A stretch of 64,000 bases of DNA, taken from the NCBI RefSeq assembly GCF_031583145.1, contig NZ_CP134050.1, positions 1,326,501-1,390,500 of the forward strand. Direction: 5' to 3'. Within the stretch, counting starts at the first letter, position 1. Every line of letters starts with the position of its first letter. The notes under the pieces are model-generated. The model was not told the DNA's origin. It saw nothing but the letters and a program-made list of their open reading frames with translations, and did no database searches. This DNA is from Brevibacillus brevis (GTDB lineage Bacteria; Bacillota; Bacilli; Brevibacillales; Brevibacillaceae). Below, one piece after another: positions 8,489 through 17,123 of the stretch. Position numbers and translations under genes: made by a program.

Positions 8489-9637
8489 ATGAGCGTACAA
8501 GCGGTTTGTGACGATCTGGCGGGGAAACAGAGGGAAATCATCCGGACGTACGAAGAGCTGCACCAGCTGGCAGAGCCGAGCTGGCAGGAAGAAAAGACGT
8601 CGGGCTACCTGGCTGCCCGATTGCGGCAAGCGGGACTCGCTGTCCGTACCTATTCCGGCCATTTTGGATTGACCGTAGATATCGCAGGGGAGGAAGAGGG
8701 GATCGTCGGCCTGCGTGCCGACATGGACGCCCTGGTGCAGGAGGTGAACGGACAGGTGCAGCCCAATCATTCCTGCGGCCACGACGGGCACAGTACGATG
8801 GTTCTCTATGCGGCACTGGCTATAGCGTCTGCGGGCATTCGACCGAAAAAGACCATCCGCTTTCTCTTTCAGCCAGCGGAGGAAAAAGTGGGCGGAGCCT
8901 TGCAGATGATGAAAGACGGTGCGCTGGACGGGGTCAACGTCCTGTTCGGTGTCCACCTCCGCCCGATCATGGAGCTCGAAAACGGAACGGCAGCCCCTGC
9001 CATTCTGCACGGGGCAAGCGCATCGGTTCACGGGACGATCTTTGGCCTGCAGGCGCATGCGTCACGCCCCGAGCGCGGCAAAAACGTCATCGAGACCGCA
9101 GCCTTGCTGGTACAAGTGCTGCAAAATGTCCGCTTGAAAGAGGGCTGCCCCTTTTCCGTGAAAATGACGCAATTTACAGCGGGCGGCGAGACGTCCAATG
9201 TCATTCCCGACCGGGCGACGTTCAAACTGGATGTGCGGGCCCAGACCAACGAGGGGATGGATGAGCTGCTGGAAAAGCTGAAACATCTCTTCTACCATGT
9301 AGGCAGCTTGACGGAATCGCGAATCGAGTGGAGCCTTCCGGGAGGAGTGCCGGCAGCGACTTTCAATGATGACGCGGCAAAGATCATGCGCGATGCGATC
9401 AGCCGCGTGCTGGGCGCCGAGAATGTAGCCTCGCCCTGCATCTCTCCGGGAGGGGAAGACTTCCACTTTTACACGAAGCAGAAGCCGGAAATGGCCGGGA
9501 CCATGCTTGGATTGGGCTGCGGACTTTACCCGGGACTGCATCATCCGGAAATGAAGTTCGACAAAACGGCCTTGACAGCAGGCGCACAAATATTGGCGAC
9601 GGCTGTATTGCTGGCCGCTGGCGAAGAGGAGGGGTAA
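8489..9637 (+). CDS. M20D-family metal-dependent amidohydrolase
   Basis: A 382-residue hydrolase with the M20D di-metal site: RADMDAL, SCGHDGHSTM, QPAEEKVGG, the dimerisation-domain histidine in LQAHASRPERGKN, and GGEDFHFY near the C-terminus. Relatives remove acyl groups from N-acyl amino acids (aminoacylase, hippurate hydrolase) or cleave indole-acetyl conjugates. No signal peptide, so it acts in the cytoplasm. Gene spacing is 5 bases after the racemase and 1 base before the ATPase, so all are co-translated. Together racemase and hydrolase would release free L-amino acid from an N-acyl amino acid, as known for the succinylation-based D-to-L conversion pathway in Geobacillus. Confidence 0.88.
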   Translation: MSVQAVCDDLAGKQREIIRTYEELHQLAEPSWQEEKTSGYLAARLRQAGLAVRTYSGHFGLTVDIAGEEEGIVGLRADMDALVQEVNGQVQPNHSCGHDGHSTMVLYAALAIASAGIRPKKTIRFLFQPAEEKVGGALQMMKDGALDGVNVLFGVHLRPIMELENGTAAPAILHGASASVHGTIFGLQAHASRPERGKNVIETAALLVQVLQNVRLKEGCPFSVKMTQFTAGGETSNVIPDRATFKLDVRAQTNEGMDELLEKLKHLFYHVGSLTESRIEWSLPGGVPAATFNDDAAKIMRDAISRVLGAENVASPCISPGGEDFHFYTKQKPEMAGTMLGLGCGLYPGLHHPEMKFDKTALTAGAQILATAVLLAAGEEEG

Positions 9638-9638
9638 G

Positions 9639-10643
9639 ATGCAGACGATCCTCCAGGTAGAGAATTTGCACATTTCCTTTCGCGGGGAAGAAGGAGACAT
9701 TCATCCGGTCAGCGGCATTGATTTTCGGGTGCATGCCGGTGAGACGCTGGGCATCGTCGGGGAGTCGGGCTGCGGAAAGAGCGTCACCTCCCTGGCGATC
9801 ATGGGGCTGCTGCCGAAGGGAATCGGGCGAGTCAGCGAAGGGCGAATCGTGTTTCAGGAGCAAATTTTGACGGACATGAAGCAAACCGACCTGCAAAAAA
9901 TCCGCGGCAACGAGATCGCGATGATCTTTCAGGAGCCGATGACCTCGCTGAATCCGGTGTATACGGTGGGAGAACAGCTGGGGGAGCAGATCCGGCTGCA
10001 TCTCGGACTGGGCAAACGGGAAGCGCGGGAAAAGGCGGCCGAGATGCTCAGAATGGTAGGGATTCCACGGGCGGAGGAGATTATCAGGGAATACCCCCAT
10101 CAATTGTCCGGCGGGATGCGGCAGCGGGTCATGATCGCTATGGCGATGTCATGCGATCCGAAGCTGCTGATCGCGGACGAACCGACGACAGCGCTGGACG
10201 TGACGATTCAGGCGCAAATTTTGGACTTGATGAGGGAACTAAAGGAAAAGAAAGACACCTCGATCGTTTTTATCACGCACGATTTGGGAGTCGTAGCGGA
10301 GATGTGCGACAGGGTCGTCGTCATGTACGCGGGACAGGTAATCGAAGAAGCTCCTGTGCGAGAGCTGTTCCAGAATCCGCAGCATCCGTACACGAAGGGC
10401 TTGATGGCTTCCATTCCCTCCCTCGATCAACAGAAGCGGAGGCTAAGCTCCATTCGCGGGACGGTTCCCCATCCATCCGCGATGCCGAGCGGATGCCGCT
10501 TCGCTCCTCGCTGCGACTTTGCTGAGCAGGTGTGCCGGGAAAATCCGCCGCTCCGAAGCATTGGATCCGAGCACAAATGCCGCTGCTGGCTTGCAGAGAA
10601 AGGAGGGGAGGAGCATGGAGCAGGCATTGCTGGAAGTGCGTGA
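9639..10643 (+). CDS. ABC transporter ATPase, DppD type
   Basis: The 334-residue ATPase has Walker A GESGCGKS (residues ~44-51), signature LSGGMRQR, Walker [13 protein letters not shown] and the switch histidine in VFITHDLG. The C-terminal oligopeptide-transporter extension holds the cysteine-rich motif [15 protein letters not shown], which in OppD/DppD relatives binds an iron-sulfur cluster. Its last 29 bases overlap the start of the next ATPase gene. Confidence 0.92.
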   Translation: MQTILQVENLHISFRGEEGDIHPVSGIDFRVHAGETLGIVGESGCGKSVTSLAIMGLLPKGIGRVSEGRIVFQEQILTDMKQTDLQKIRGNEIAMIFQEPMTSLNPVYTVGEQLGEQIRLHLGLGKREAREKAAEMLRMVGIPRAEEIIREYPHQLSGGMRQRVMIAMAMSCDPKLLIADEPTTALDVTIQAQILDLMRELKEKKDTSIVFITHDLGVVAEMCDRVVVMYAGQVIEEAPVRELFQNPQHPYTKGLMASIPSLDQQKRRLSSIRGTVPHPSAMPSGCRFAPRCDFAEQVCRENPPLRSIGSEHKCRCWLAEKGGEEHGAGIAGSA

Positions 10644-11586
10644 CTTAAAAAAATACTTTCCCGTGAAAGGAAAATGGTTTCAGCCGACGACGCACGTCAA
10701 GGCAGTGGACGGCGTATCGTTTGCGATCCGAAAGGGAGAGACAGTGGGTCTGGTCGGAGAGAGCGGCTGCGGGAAGTCGACGACCGGACGGGCGCTGCTG
10801 CACCTCGTCCAACCGACGGGAGGCGATGTCATTTACAAGGATAAAAATTTGACGAAGCTTTCCACAAGCGAGCTGCGTGTTCTCCGCAGGGAGCTGCAGA
10901 TTGTCTTCCAGGATCCGTACGCCTCTCTCGATCCTCGGATGAAGATCCGCGATGTCCTGCTGGAACCGTTGGAGATCCACGGCATCGGGAGCCGGCAGGA
11001 ACGGCTGAAAAATGTGGACGAGATCCTGGAAATTGTCGGGTTGGGCGGACATTATGCCAATCGCTATCCGCACGAGTTCAGTGGTGGACAGCGGCAGCGC
11101 ATCGGCATCGCGCGTTCGCTGATTTTGCGACCGTCCCTGATTGTTGCCGACGAGCCTGTATCGGCGCTTGACGTTTCCATTCAGTCCCAGATTCTCAATT
11201 TGCTGCAGGATTTGCAGGAGCAGTTTGATCTGACCTATCTGTTCATTTCGCATGATTTAAGCGTCGTGAAGCACATCAGCGATCGGGTCGGCGTCATGTA
11301 TCTGGGGCGGTTGGTTGAGCTTGCTCCAAAGGAGGAGCTGTATGCCGCGCCGGCGCATCCGTACACCCAAGCCTTGCTTTCGGCAGCACCGGTAGCGAAT
11401 CCGGATGCCAAACCGCAGAGAATCATCCTGAGGGGAGATGTGCCGAGTCCGGCGAATCCGCCAAGCGGCTGCGCCTTCCACACGCGGTGTCCACATGCGA
11501 TGGAAGTATGCAAAACGGCGCGGCCGCAGCTGGCACCCGTCGTTGGCCAACAACATTGGGTCGCCTGCCATCTGCATGCTGAGTGA
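10615..11586 (+). CDS. ABC transporter ATPase, DppF type
   Basis: ATG 10615, behind AGGAGGGGAGGAG, gives a 323-residue protein that begins [15 protein letters not shown], normal for DppF/OppF. Walker A GESGCGKS, signature [15 protein letters not shown], Walker [13 protein letters not shown] and the C-terminal [15 protein letters not shown] motif are all present. It forms the ATPase heterodimer with the preceding gene product and closes the operon, since a strong terminator follows. Confidence 0.92.
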   Translation: MEQALLEVRDLKKYFPVKGKWFQPTTHVKAVDGVSFAIRKGETVGLVGESGCGKSTTGRALLHLVQPTGGDVIYKDKNLTKLSTSELRVLRRELQIVFQDPYASLDPRMKIRDVLLEPLEIHGIGSRQERLKNVDEILEIVGLGGHYANRYPHEFSGGQRQRIGIARSLILRPSLIVADEPVSALDVSIQSQILNLLQDLQEQFDLTYLFISHDLSVVKHISDRVGVMYLGRLVELAPKEELYAAPAHPYTQALLSAAPVANPDAKPQRIILRGDVPSPANPPSGCAFHTRCPHAMEVCKTARPQLAPVVGQQHWVACHLHAE

Positions 11587-11637
11587 GCGGTTATCCTCTG
11601 GAGCGGGACCATGCCGCCCGATAAAAAGAAAAGGACC

Positions 11638-11686
11638 AACAGCCGAAATGAACGGTATACCATCGTTCTTTTCGGCCGTTTTTTTT
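11638..11686 (+). terminator. Intrinsic terminator of the ABC operon
   Basis: Arms of 17 bases (11638-11654 with 11664-11680, one mismatch and one G-U pair) precede a run of eight T. The loop contains CGGTATACCA (11653-11662), which matches the operator-like core found upstream of neighbouring units; this may be chance. Confidence 0.88.
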
Positions 11687-11756
11687 GCAGGATAACCAGT
11701 AAAGAAAGGCGGTAAATCAAGAACGAGAAAAGTGAATAACAAATCAATTCAGAAAA

Positions 11757-11772
11757 TTATTGTATACAATAA
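11757..11772. promoter_or_regulatory. Operator-like palindrome upstream of the permease gene (site a)
   Basis: TTATTGTATACAATAA is a perfect 16-bp palindrome. It lies about 50 bases upstream of the predicted start of transcription of the 11854 gene. The core TTGTATACAA fits the pattern seen at 13994, 16225, 20341 and 25688 and the TNGT..ACNA style of sites bound by FadR/FCD-type GntR proteins. An FCD regulator is encoded at 20352. Confidence 0.65.
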
Positions 11773-11802
11773 GCCAAAGCTCTATTTTTGCGTGGGACTT
11801 TG

Positions 11803-11811
11803 TGCTACAAT
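11803..11811 (+). promoter_or_regulatory. Extended -10 promoter of the permease gene
   Basis: TGCTACAAT is an extended -10 element (TGN plus TACAAT) 42 bases before the start codon; no good -35 box is visible, so an activator could be needed. Confidence 0.4.
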
Positions 11812-11853
11812 TTTTTTGGACGGACCTAACTTCAAAGAGCAGGGGGGAAGCGG

Positions 11854-13305
11854 ATGATCACTTTATCGCACGTGGTGTACGCAATCGTAACAGTCTCGAT
11901 CATTATCGTGATGCTACTAAGGCGTGGCGTCGTCATTCCGTCGTTGATCGGCACGTTTTTGGTGGGCTGGATGTACAAAGGGGATGTGATCAGCGGGTTT
12001 CAGGCCGTGTACAATGCGAATCTGACGGCGGCCAAGGAGCTGTTCACCATCTTTCTGATCATTACCTTCATGGTGGCGCTCTTGGCTTCGCTGCGGGACA
12101 TCGGGGCGGACCGCAGAATGATCCGGCCGATCCAAAAGCTGATGATCAACGGGCACGTGGCCTTTTTTGTCCTGGCCGCTGTCACGTATGTGATCTCCTT
12201 GTTCTTTTGGCCGACTCCGGCCGTTCCTCTCATCGGGGCGCTCCTGTTCCCGGCAGCCTTTCGCGTCGGACTCCCACCGATGGCGGCCGCGATGGCCGTG
12301 GCGATGGCTGGACAAGGCATGGCGCTGTCCTCCGACTATATCATGCAGGTCGCTCCCATGCTGAGTGCAAAAGGAGCAGGGGTATCGACTTCGATGGTCG
12401 CGGAAAAGGCAATGGTGCTGTCGCTCATCACCGGGGGAGTGTCCATCGCGACTGCCTACCTCATGCACCGCAAGGCCATTCGCAAGTCCGATTCGCGCTT
12501 TACCCTGCACGCAGGCGGAAATCGCCAGACGCTGGACGAATCTCCGGAGTTTGCACAGGCGGCGGCCGCAGTGGAGACGTTGCCGCCGAATATTCTGAAA
12601 TGGTCCAAAATTTTCTCTGTTCTGGTACCTTTGTCAATGCTGGCGGTCATGGTCGTGATGGCGGCAAGCAAATTCGGGGGATCGGGCATGGGGGGATTTG
12701 AGGGAGGCGACGGAGCTGCTTTCATAGGCGGCGTGGCCGTGATCCTGCTGATCCTGTCCTGTACGGTGTTCTCCAAGATCGGTGCCTTGGACAAGATCAG
12801 CGAACACCTGACCGAAGGCTTCGTCTTTGCCTTCAAAGCGATGGGGCCGGTGATTCCGATCGCAGGGTTCTTTTTCTTGGGGAACGCGGATTTTTCGAAA
12901 AGCATTTTGTCGCTGGGCGACAGCGCGGCAGCGCCCGCCATTTTGTACGACCTGGTCATGTCCGTGCAATACGCGATTCCGGCCAACGGATTTTTGACTT
13001 CGTTTGGGATCCTGGCGATCGGGATCATTGCGGGCTTGGAAGGCTCGGGATTCTCGGGGCTGCCGCTGACCGGCTCTCTCTCGGGAGCGCTGGGACCCAC
13101 CGTGGGCATCGATCCCTCGACGCTGGCGGCTATCGGGCAGATGGGGTCGGTTTGGTCCGGAGGGGGCACGCTGATCGCCTGGTCCTCGCTGGTGGCAGTC
13201 GCCGGCTTTGCCGGAGTGTCGGTCATCGAGCTGGCGCGCAAAAACTTCATCCCTGTCGTCCTGGGACTGTCCATCGCGACCGTCGCTGCCCTGTTTATCT
13301 GGTAG
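11854..13305 (+). CDS. Multi-pass permease of the ion-transporter (GntP/CitMHS-like) type, substrate unknown
   Basis: A 483-residue protein with about twelve hydrophobic segments, a broken helix region (FFWPTPAVPLIGALLFPAAF) and a glycine-rich second repeat (GFSGLPLTGSLSGALGPT). This internal two-fold look is typical of organic-acid and ion transporters of the IT superfamily; I could not place it in a named family. RBS GGGGGAAG precedes the ATG. Its own promoter and an operator-like palindrome lie upstream. Its 3' end overlaps the convergent yyaC-like gene by 11 bases. By its operator it appears linked to the creatininase and oxygenase units downstream. Confidence 0.7.
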   Translation: MITLSHVVYAIVTVSIIIVMLLRRGVVIPSLIGTFLVGWMYKGDVISGFQAVYNANLTAAKELFTIFLIITFMVALLASLRDIGADRRMIRPIQKLMINGHVAFFVLAAVTYVISLFFWPTPAVPLIGALLFPAAFRVGLPPMAAAMAVAMAGQGMALSSDYIMQVAPMLSAKGAGVSTSMVAEKAMVLSLITGGVSIATAYLMHRKAIRKSDSRFTLHAGGNRQTLDESPEFAQAAAAVETLPPNILKWSKIFSVLVPLSMLAVMVVMAASKFGGSGMGGFEGGDGAAFIGGVAVILLILSCTVFSKIGALDKISEHLTEGFVFAFKAMGPVIPIAGFFFLGNADFSKSILSLGDSAAAPAILYDLVMSVQYAIPANGFLTSFGILAIGIIAGLEGSGFSGLPLTGSLSGALGPTVGIDPSTLAAIGQMGSVWSGGGTLIAWSSLVAVAGFAGVSVIELARKNFIPVVLGLSIATVAALFIW

Positions 13306-13894
13306 CCTGCGAGTTGCTATCCCTGGGCAGCGCTTGTTCGTCTGCGAGCTGCGGCACGATGGCTTGCGCGACTCGCTCCAGGATACGGGCGATGACGCCG
13401 GCCATCTCCTGGACGAAGGTGAGGCTCGTGTGCTCCAGAACCTTGTGGTTGAGCGGACCGTAGTTGTTGATGATCCCCTTGATATGGATGTGGCCGATGG
13501 GAGGCAGCTGTTTGTCCAGGCTGACTCCCGGCTGCAATGGCTCTTCCACGACCTGAAGCGTGCCGATTTTGTAAAATTGCCCGAGGCAGGCATCGACGGC
13601 GATCACGTAGGCCCGGCCGTGCTTCTGGGAGATCAAGGAGAGCGTCTTTTGCAAATTCAGGGCATGCACCGGGTTCTCCAGCGTCCCGTATATGTGCACG
13701 CGGCGCTGTCCTTTCAGCTTTTCCAGCAGCTGGCTGCCGACGATCGGCCCCAGGGAATCGCCGGTATAGCGGTTCGTCCCGATGCAAACCACGACGATCT
13801 CGGTATAGTCGGGATGGGCTGTGTAATGTTGGATTAGTGCATCAGCCAAATAAGCCACCGATTTTTTCTCTAGGTAGTGGCAGTAATGCAGCAT
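13295..13894 (-). CDS. yyaC: Sporulation protein YyaC-like (DUF1256), putative protease fold
   Basis: ATG 13894 with an AGGTGA site gives 199 residues, the usual YyaC length. Conserved segments are visible: VVVCIGTNRYTGDSLGPIVGSQL (residues ~33-55), YGTLENPVHALNL, and VIAVDACLGQ with IHIKGIINNYGPLN. The fold resembles hydrogenase-maturation and germination proteases. In Bacillus it belongs to the forespore programme, although its role is not settled. Its presence supports an endospore-former. It is read against its neighbours and overlaps the end of the permease gene by 11 bases. Confidence 0.85.
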   Translation of the reverse strand: MLHYCHYLEKKSVAYLADALIQHYTAHPDYTEIVVVCIGTNRYTGDSLGPIVGSQLLEKLKGQRRVHIYGTLENPVHALNLQKTLSLISQKHGRAYVIAVDACLGQFYKIGTLQVVEEPLQPGVSLDKQLPPIGHIHIKGIINNYGPLNHKVLEHTSLTFVQEMAGVIARILERVAQAIVPQLADEQALPRDSNSQATR

Positions 13895-13963
13895 GCAATT
13901 CACCTGCTTTCTTCCTACCGTTATTGTAAACGATCGGAATTGAATCGAGAAACTTGAAAAAGG

Positions 13964-13991
13964 GAAAGTGTTTGTCATTTTCAACACTTTC
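13964..13991. promoter_or_regulatory. Inverted repeat between yyaC and the creatininase gene
   Basis: GAAAGTGTT (13964-13972) and AACACTTTC (13983-13991) are perfect 9-base arms separated by 10 bases and sit just before operator-like site b. It could be a second protein-binding site; no T run follows, so it is not a terminator. Confidence 0.4.
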
Positions 13992-13993
13992 TA

Positions 13994-14009
13994 CGGTATA
14001 CAATATACC
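13994..14009. promoter_or_regulatory. Operator-like site upstream of the creatininase gene (site b)
   Basis: CGGTATACAATATACC contains the shared core CGGTATACAA and a wider symmetric GGTAT...ATACC. It ends 29 bases before the start codon and includes a possible -10 box (TACAAT), a position suited to repression. Confidence 0.6.
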
Positions 14010-14038
14010 ATAATTCGTAATCGAAAGGTTGTGGCTGC

Positions 14039-14791
14039 ATGAGTACGGGGAATGCCTATCTGCTGACGCAAATGACGTGGCCGGAGGTGCAGGAGGCGCT
14101 GCGAACTGTAAAGATCGCGGTGATCCCGTTGGGCGCGCACGAACAGCACGGTCCGCATATGGCGGAAAGCTGCGATGCTGTACTGGCCGAAGAGATGGGA
14201 AAACGGCTGACGGAAAAGCTGTATCCGGAAGCGATCATGACTCCTACGATCAATATGGGCGTGTCGCCGCATCATTTGCATTTTCCCGGGACGATTTCGC
14301 TGGAGCCGACGACCGTCATCGCCATTTTGCGCGACATGATGAAATCGCTTAAGCAGCACGGCATCCGGCAGTTTCTGATCTTGAACGCCCACGGGGGCAA
14401 TCAGGCTACGCTCGGAGTGGCGACAGAGATGCTTACCCGGGAGCTCGATGTCACGATCTACTATACGAAAACGACCGCCTCCGCCAAGGATGTCATGGAT
14501 CGGCGGCTCACGTCAAAGCTGTACGGCCATAGCTGCGACCGGGAAGTGTCGGAAGCGCTGTATTTGGCTCCTCAGCTCGTGCGCAAGGATCGGCTGGAGG
14601 CGGCCGACTATCAGGAAGGCCGGTGGAGGAAGCTGCGCCCAGGCAACCCGCTGCAAGGCTTTTACTATTATGAAGAAATGACGCGCAATGGATGTATCGG
14701 CGATGCGACCCAGGCGAGCTACGAGATCGGACGGGAGATTGTGGAGACTGCTTTGGAGCGTTTGGCTCATGCCGTCAAAGAACTGCTGTAG
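14039..14791 (+). CDS. Creatininase-family amidohydrolase
   Basis: A 250-residue protein with the family metal-binding motifs: PLGAHEQHGPHMAESCDA (E35, H37, D46), HHLHFPGTISL and NAHGGN (H118). Known members open cyclic amides (creatinine), deformylate riboflavin precursors or process mycofactocin peptide. No creatinase or riboflavin genes are nearby, so the substrate is open; an amide or lactam handled by the linked oxygenase pathway is the contextual guess. Its 3' end overlaps the permease gene by 23 bases, so the two are co-expressed and the permease may import the substrate. Confidence 0.85.
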   Translation: MSTGNAYLLTQMTWPEVQEALRTVKIAVIPLGAHEQHGPHMAESCDAVLAEEMGKRLTEKLYPEAIMTPTINMGVSPHHLHFPGTISLEPTTVIAILRDMMKSLKQHGIRQFLILNAHGGNQATLGVATEMLTRELDVTIYYTKTTASAKDVMDRRLTSKLYGHSCDREVSEALYLAPQLVRKDRLEAADYQEGRWRKLRPGNPLQGFYYYEEMTRNGCIGDATQASYEIGREIVETALERLAHAVKELL

Positions 14792-16184
14792 CGCAGGTCC
14801 GTATGTCTTCCTGGCAGCCATCGCCGCTTACCTTCTGTCCGCCTTTTATTCGTCTGCGCTTTTGCACGGGATCGTATCGGTACTCAGCATCCTGATCGTG
14901 ATCACCGCATTTCGCTATGTCCCTCGCTTCGTTCAAGGAATCAGTGTCTTGTTTTTGCTTGTCGGAGCGTGCCTGCTTTTTGCCAGTGGCGCTCCATGGA
15001 GTTCTTTTGTGACTAGCTTCGGCAACATGCTGAATATTTTAAGCCTGTTCGCTCTCATCCCGTTCATCGCTCTGCCGATTGAGCTGGGCCACTATGCAGG
15101 CAGGATCCGGCAGATGATTCAGCAAAGCATCGAGAGATCCGGCCTGCTTTACGCGATGACCGCAAGTCTGTCGTATGTGCTCAGCTCGTTTATGAACATC
15201 GCGACGCTGCCGATGGTGTACCATGCGATCCGCCCATCGCTGGAGCTGTTTCCGATCGAGCAAAAGGAGAGGTTCATCAGCCGAGCGATCACGCACGGGT
15301 ACAGCATGCCGATCGTATGGACGCCGGTCGCCCCGATCGTGGGCATCATTGTGGAGATGACGGGGGTGCGGTGGAGCGCGATCCTGCCGATCATGGTCCC
15401 GTTTAGCCTGCTAGGCCTGGCCGTAGATGGGGTCATGGGACGGTGGATCGCCAGCCGCAGGCGCAAGCAGCTGGATTCGGTGACGGTCAGCGAGCTGGCG
15501 GCGGCCAGGCAAAATGTCGTACCGGATGGGACAGAGCAGGCAGCGAGGCACCCGGCGCATATTCTGGCGGCGATTCTCGTTTTTACCGGCATGATCGCCC
15601 TGGCGGAGACGGTTACGCATGCCAGCTTTTTGCTGCTGGTCACGGTGGCGGTCTTTCCGTTTGCCTTCGTTTGGTCGGTCCTGATTGGAGCGGGGCGCCA
15701 GTTCTTGCAGCGAAGCAAGGAAGTGCTGCCGGTACAGCTCCTCAAGATGAAAGACCAGTTCGTCGTGTTTTTGAGCGCCGGATTCATGATATCCACGATG
15801 CAGACGTCGGGCGCCGGACATGTCATCAACGGCTGGATCCTGGCGGCGAAAAATGCGATGGGCGCCGAGCTGTTCCTGCTTTTGATCCCGTTGATTCCGC
15901 TTGCTCTTGCTTTCGTAGGGCTGCATCCGGCGGTGGGGCTGGCTCTGACTGCTGAATCCCTCAATCCGGCTGCATTGGGAATTCCGGCTGAGCTGATCGC
16001 GATCGCGATGCTCACGGGCGCGGCTACCGCTTTTCTGATGGGGCCCTACAATGCGACGGCTGGGATGATGGCGCATCTGACCGGGCAGAGCTCCATTCGC
16101 ATTTCGAACTGGAATGCGCCGTTTACGCTGGTCTATCTGGTATTGTCGATGATTTTGCTTATTATTCTGAAAAAAACGAGTTGA
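14769..16184 (+). CDS. Multi-pass membrane permease, family not assigned
   Basis: ATG 14769, preceded by GGAGCG inside the creatininase gene, gives 471 residues. I count eleven or twelve hydrophobic segments, with two similar halves (SSFMNIATLPMVYHAIRP near residue 140; GPYNATAGMMAHLTGQSS near residue 430) and a cytoplasmic basic stretch ASRRRKQ. The layout resembles ion-transporter superfamily carriers, but I do not recognise a family. Its stop codon lies inside the -35 box of the next promoter. The 11854 permease shows similar layout, so the region may encode two related uptake systems. Confidence 0.65.
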   Translation: MPSKNCCSAGPYVFLAAIAAYLLSAFYSSALLHGIVSVLSILIVITAFRYVPRFVQGISVLFLLVGACLLFASGAPWSSFVTSFGNMLNILSLFALIPFIALPIELGHYAGRIRQMIQQSIERSGLLYAMTASLSYVLSSFMNIATLPMVYHAIRPSLELFPIEQKERFISRAITHGYSMPIVWTPVAPIVGIIVEMTGVRWSAILPIMVPFSLLGLAVDGVMGRWIASRRRKQLDSVTVSELAAARQNVVPDGTEQAARHPAHILAAILVFTGMIALAETVTHASFLLLVTVAVFPFAFVWSVLIGAGRQFLQRSKEVLPVQLLKMKDQFVVFLSAGFMISTMQTSGAGHVINGWILAAKNAMGAELFLLLIPLIPLALAFVGLHPAVGLALTAESLNPAALGIPAELIAIAMLTGAATAFLMGPYNATAGMMAHLTGQSSIRISNWNAPFTLVYLVLSMILLIILKKTS

Positions 16185-16209
16185 CAGACGAGCCCAGATC
16201 CGCAATAAT
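16181..16209 (+). promoter_or_regulatory. Strong sigma-A promoter of the di-iron oxidase operon
   Basis: A perfect TTGACA (16181-16186) and AATAAT (16204-16209) are 17 bases apart. The -35 box overlaps the stop codon of the permease gene. Confidence 0.7.
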
Positions 16210-16224
16210 GAGTTCATAAGATTT

Positions 16225-16240
16225 TGGTATACAATATACA
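16225..16240. promoter_or_regulatory. Operator-like site downstream of the oxidase promoter (site c)
   Basis: TGGTATACAATATACA shares 14 consecutive bases with site b. It lies about 10 bases after the expected transcription start, a typical roadblock position for a repressor. Confidence 0.65.
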
Positions 16241-16301
16241 ATACACAACAAACCAACGAATGGACCCACCTTACCTAACCATTTGAGAGGAGTGCTTGGA
16301 A

Positions 16302-17012
16302 ATGGCAGAAACGTTGACGAAACCCACATTGATGAGCAAAGAAGAATTCCGTCACGCACTGGAGCAAGCGATTGAAGGAAATGCGGTTGCAAAAGCGCCT
16401 TTCACGACCATGTGGGCAAACGGGGAATTGAAAAAGGAACACTTTGCTGCCTGGGTCGAACAGCATTACGCGTACGTCGGACCCTTTGCAGAATATCTCG
16501 CCTACATTTACGCGAACTGCCCGCATGAAGACGCCAGAGACTTCCTGCTGCAAAACATGTGGGAGGAAGAGCTGGGGGGCGACCGCCACACCGACTTGCT
16601 CATCCGCTTCGGCGAAGCCTGCGGCACGACCCGCGAGCGCATCGAATCGATGCAGCACCTCCTGCCGGAGACGATCGGCCTGCAGTCGTGGTGCTACCGG
16701 ATGGCGTTCCGGGAAAACTTCCTGTTCGCCACGGCGGCGCTGGTCGTCGGTCTGGAATCCCAAGTGCCGGCGATCTATCGCAGACAGACCCCGACTCTCC
16801 GCGAGAAATACGGCTTCACTGACGAGGAAGTGGAATTTTTCGACCTGCACATCGTCTCCGATGAAATTCACGGCGAACGCGGCTACCAGATCGTTCTGGA
16901 ATACGCAAGAACGCCGGAAGATCAGCAGCGCTGCATCGAAATCGTGAAGGAAGCGACGAAAATGCGCAGGATGTACATCGCGGCGATCTCTCGCGAATTT
17001 TGTCTGGAATAG
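16302..17012 (+). CDS. Heme-oxygenase-like di-iron oxidase/oxygenase (PqqC/TenA/CADD-like)
   Basis: The 236-residue helical protein looks like PqqC/TenA relatives and carries a complete metal-ligand set: E89 and H96 (EEELGGDRH), E152 (GLESQVP), and H183, D187, H190 (HIVSDEIH). The spacings, seven residues for the first pair and four then three for the last triad, equal those I recall for the di-iron protein CADD; PQQ synthase PqqC lacks this arrangement. Such enzymes use O2 for N-oxidation, desaturation, C-C cleavage or self-sacrificing amination. ATG 16302 is preferred over TTG 16296 because of GAGAGGAG. Ferredoxins encoded at 21072 and 25299 may supply electrons. The substrate is unknown. 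Confidence 0.8.
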   Translation: MAETLTKPTLMSKEEFRHALEQAIEGNAVAKAPFTTMWANGELKKEHFAAWVEQHYAYVGPFAEYLAYIYANCPHEDARDFLLQNMWEEELGGDRHTDLLIRFGEACGTTRERIESMQHLLPETIGLQSWCYRMAFRENFLFATAALVVGLESQVPAIYRRQTPTLREKYGFTDEEVEFFDLHIVSDEIHGERGYQIVLEYARTPEDQQRCIEIVKEATKMRRMYIAAISREFCLE

Positions 17013-17027
17013 TCCGGATGGCATCGC

Positions 17028-17065
17028 CACAAATACCCGAGATGACTATCTTCTCGGGTATTGTG
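17028..17065 (+). other. Intercistronic hairpin without T run
   Basis: AATACCCGAGA (17032-17042) pairs perfectly with TCTCGGGTATT (17052-17062), and flanking CAC/GTG can extend the stem past one bulge. No T tract follows, so it is more likely an mRNA-stabilising or processing hairpin between the oxidase and dehydrogenase cistrons than a terminator. Confidence 0.5.
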
Positions 17066-17123
17066 CTACAACCGGCAGGCAACAGGTAAGCACCCCGAGT
17101 TACACGAGGGAAAGGGGATACTC

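Noticed and set aside
11653..11662. Sixth GTATAC operator in the loop of the ABC-operon terminator
   Set aside because: It matches the core (CGGTATACCA) but lies within a terminator loop, where the sequence can be explained otherwise; kept only as a note.
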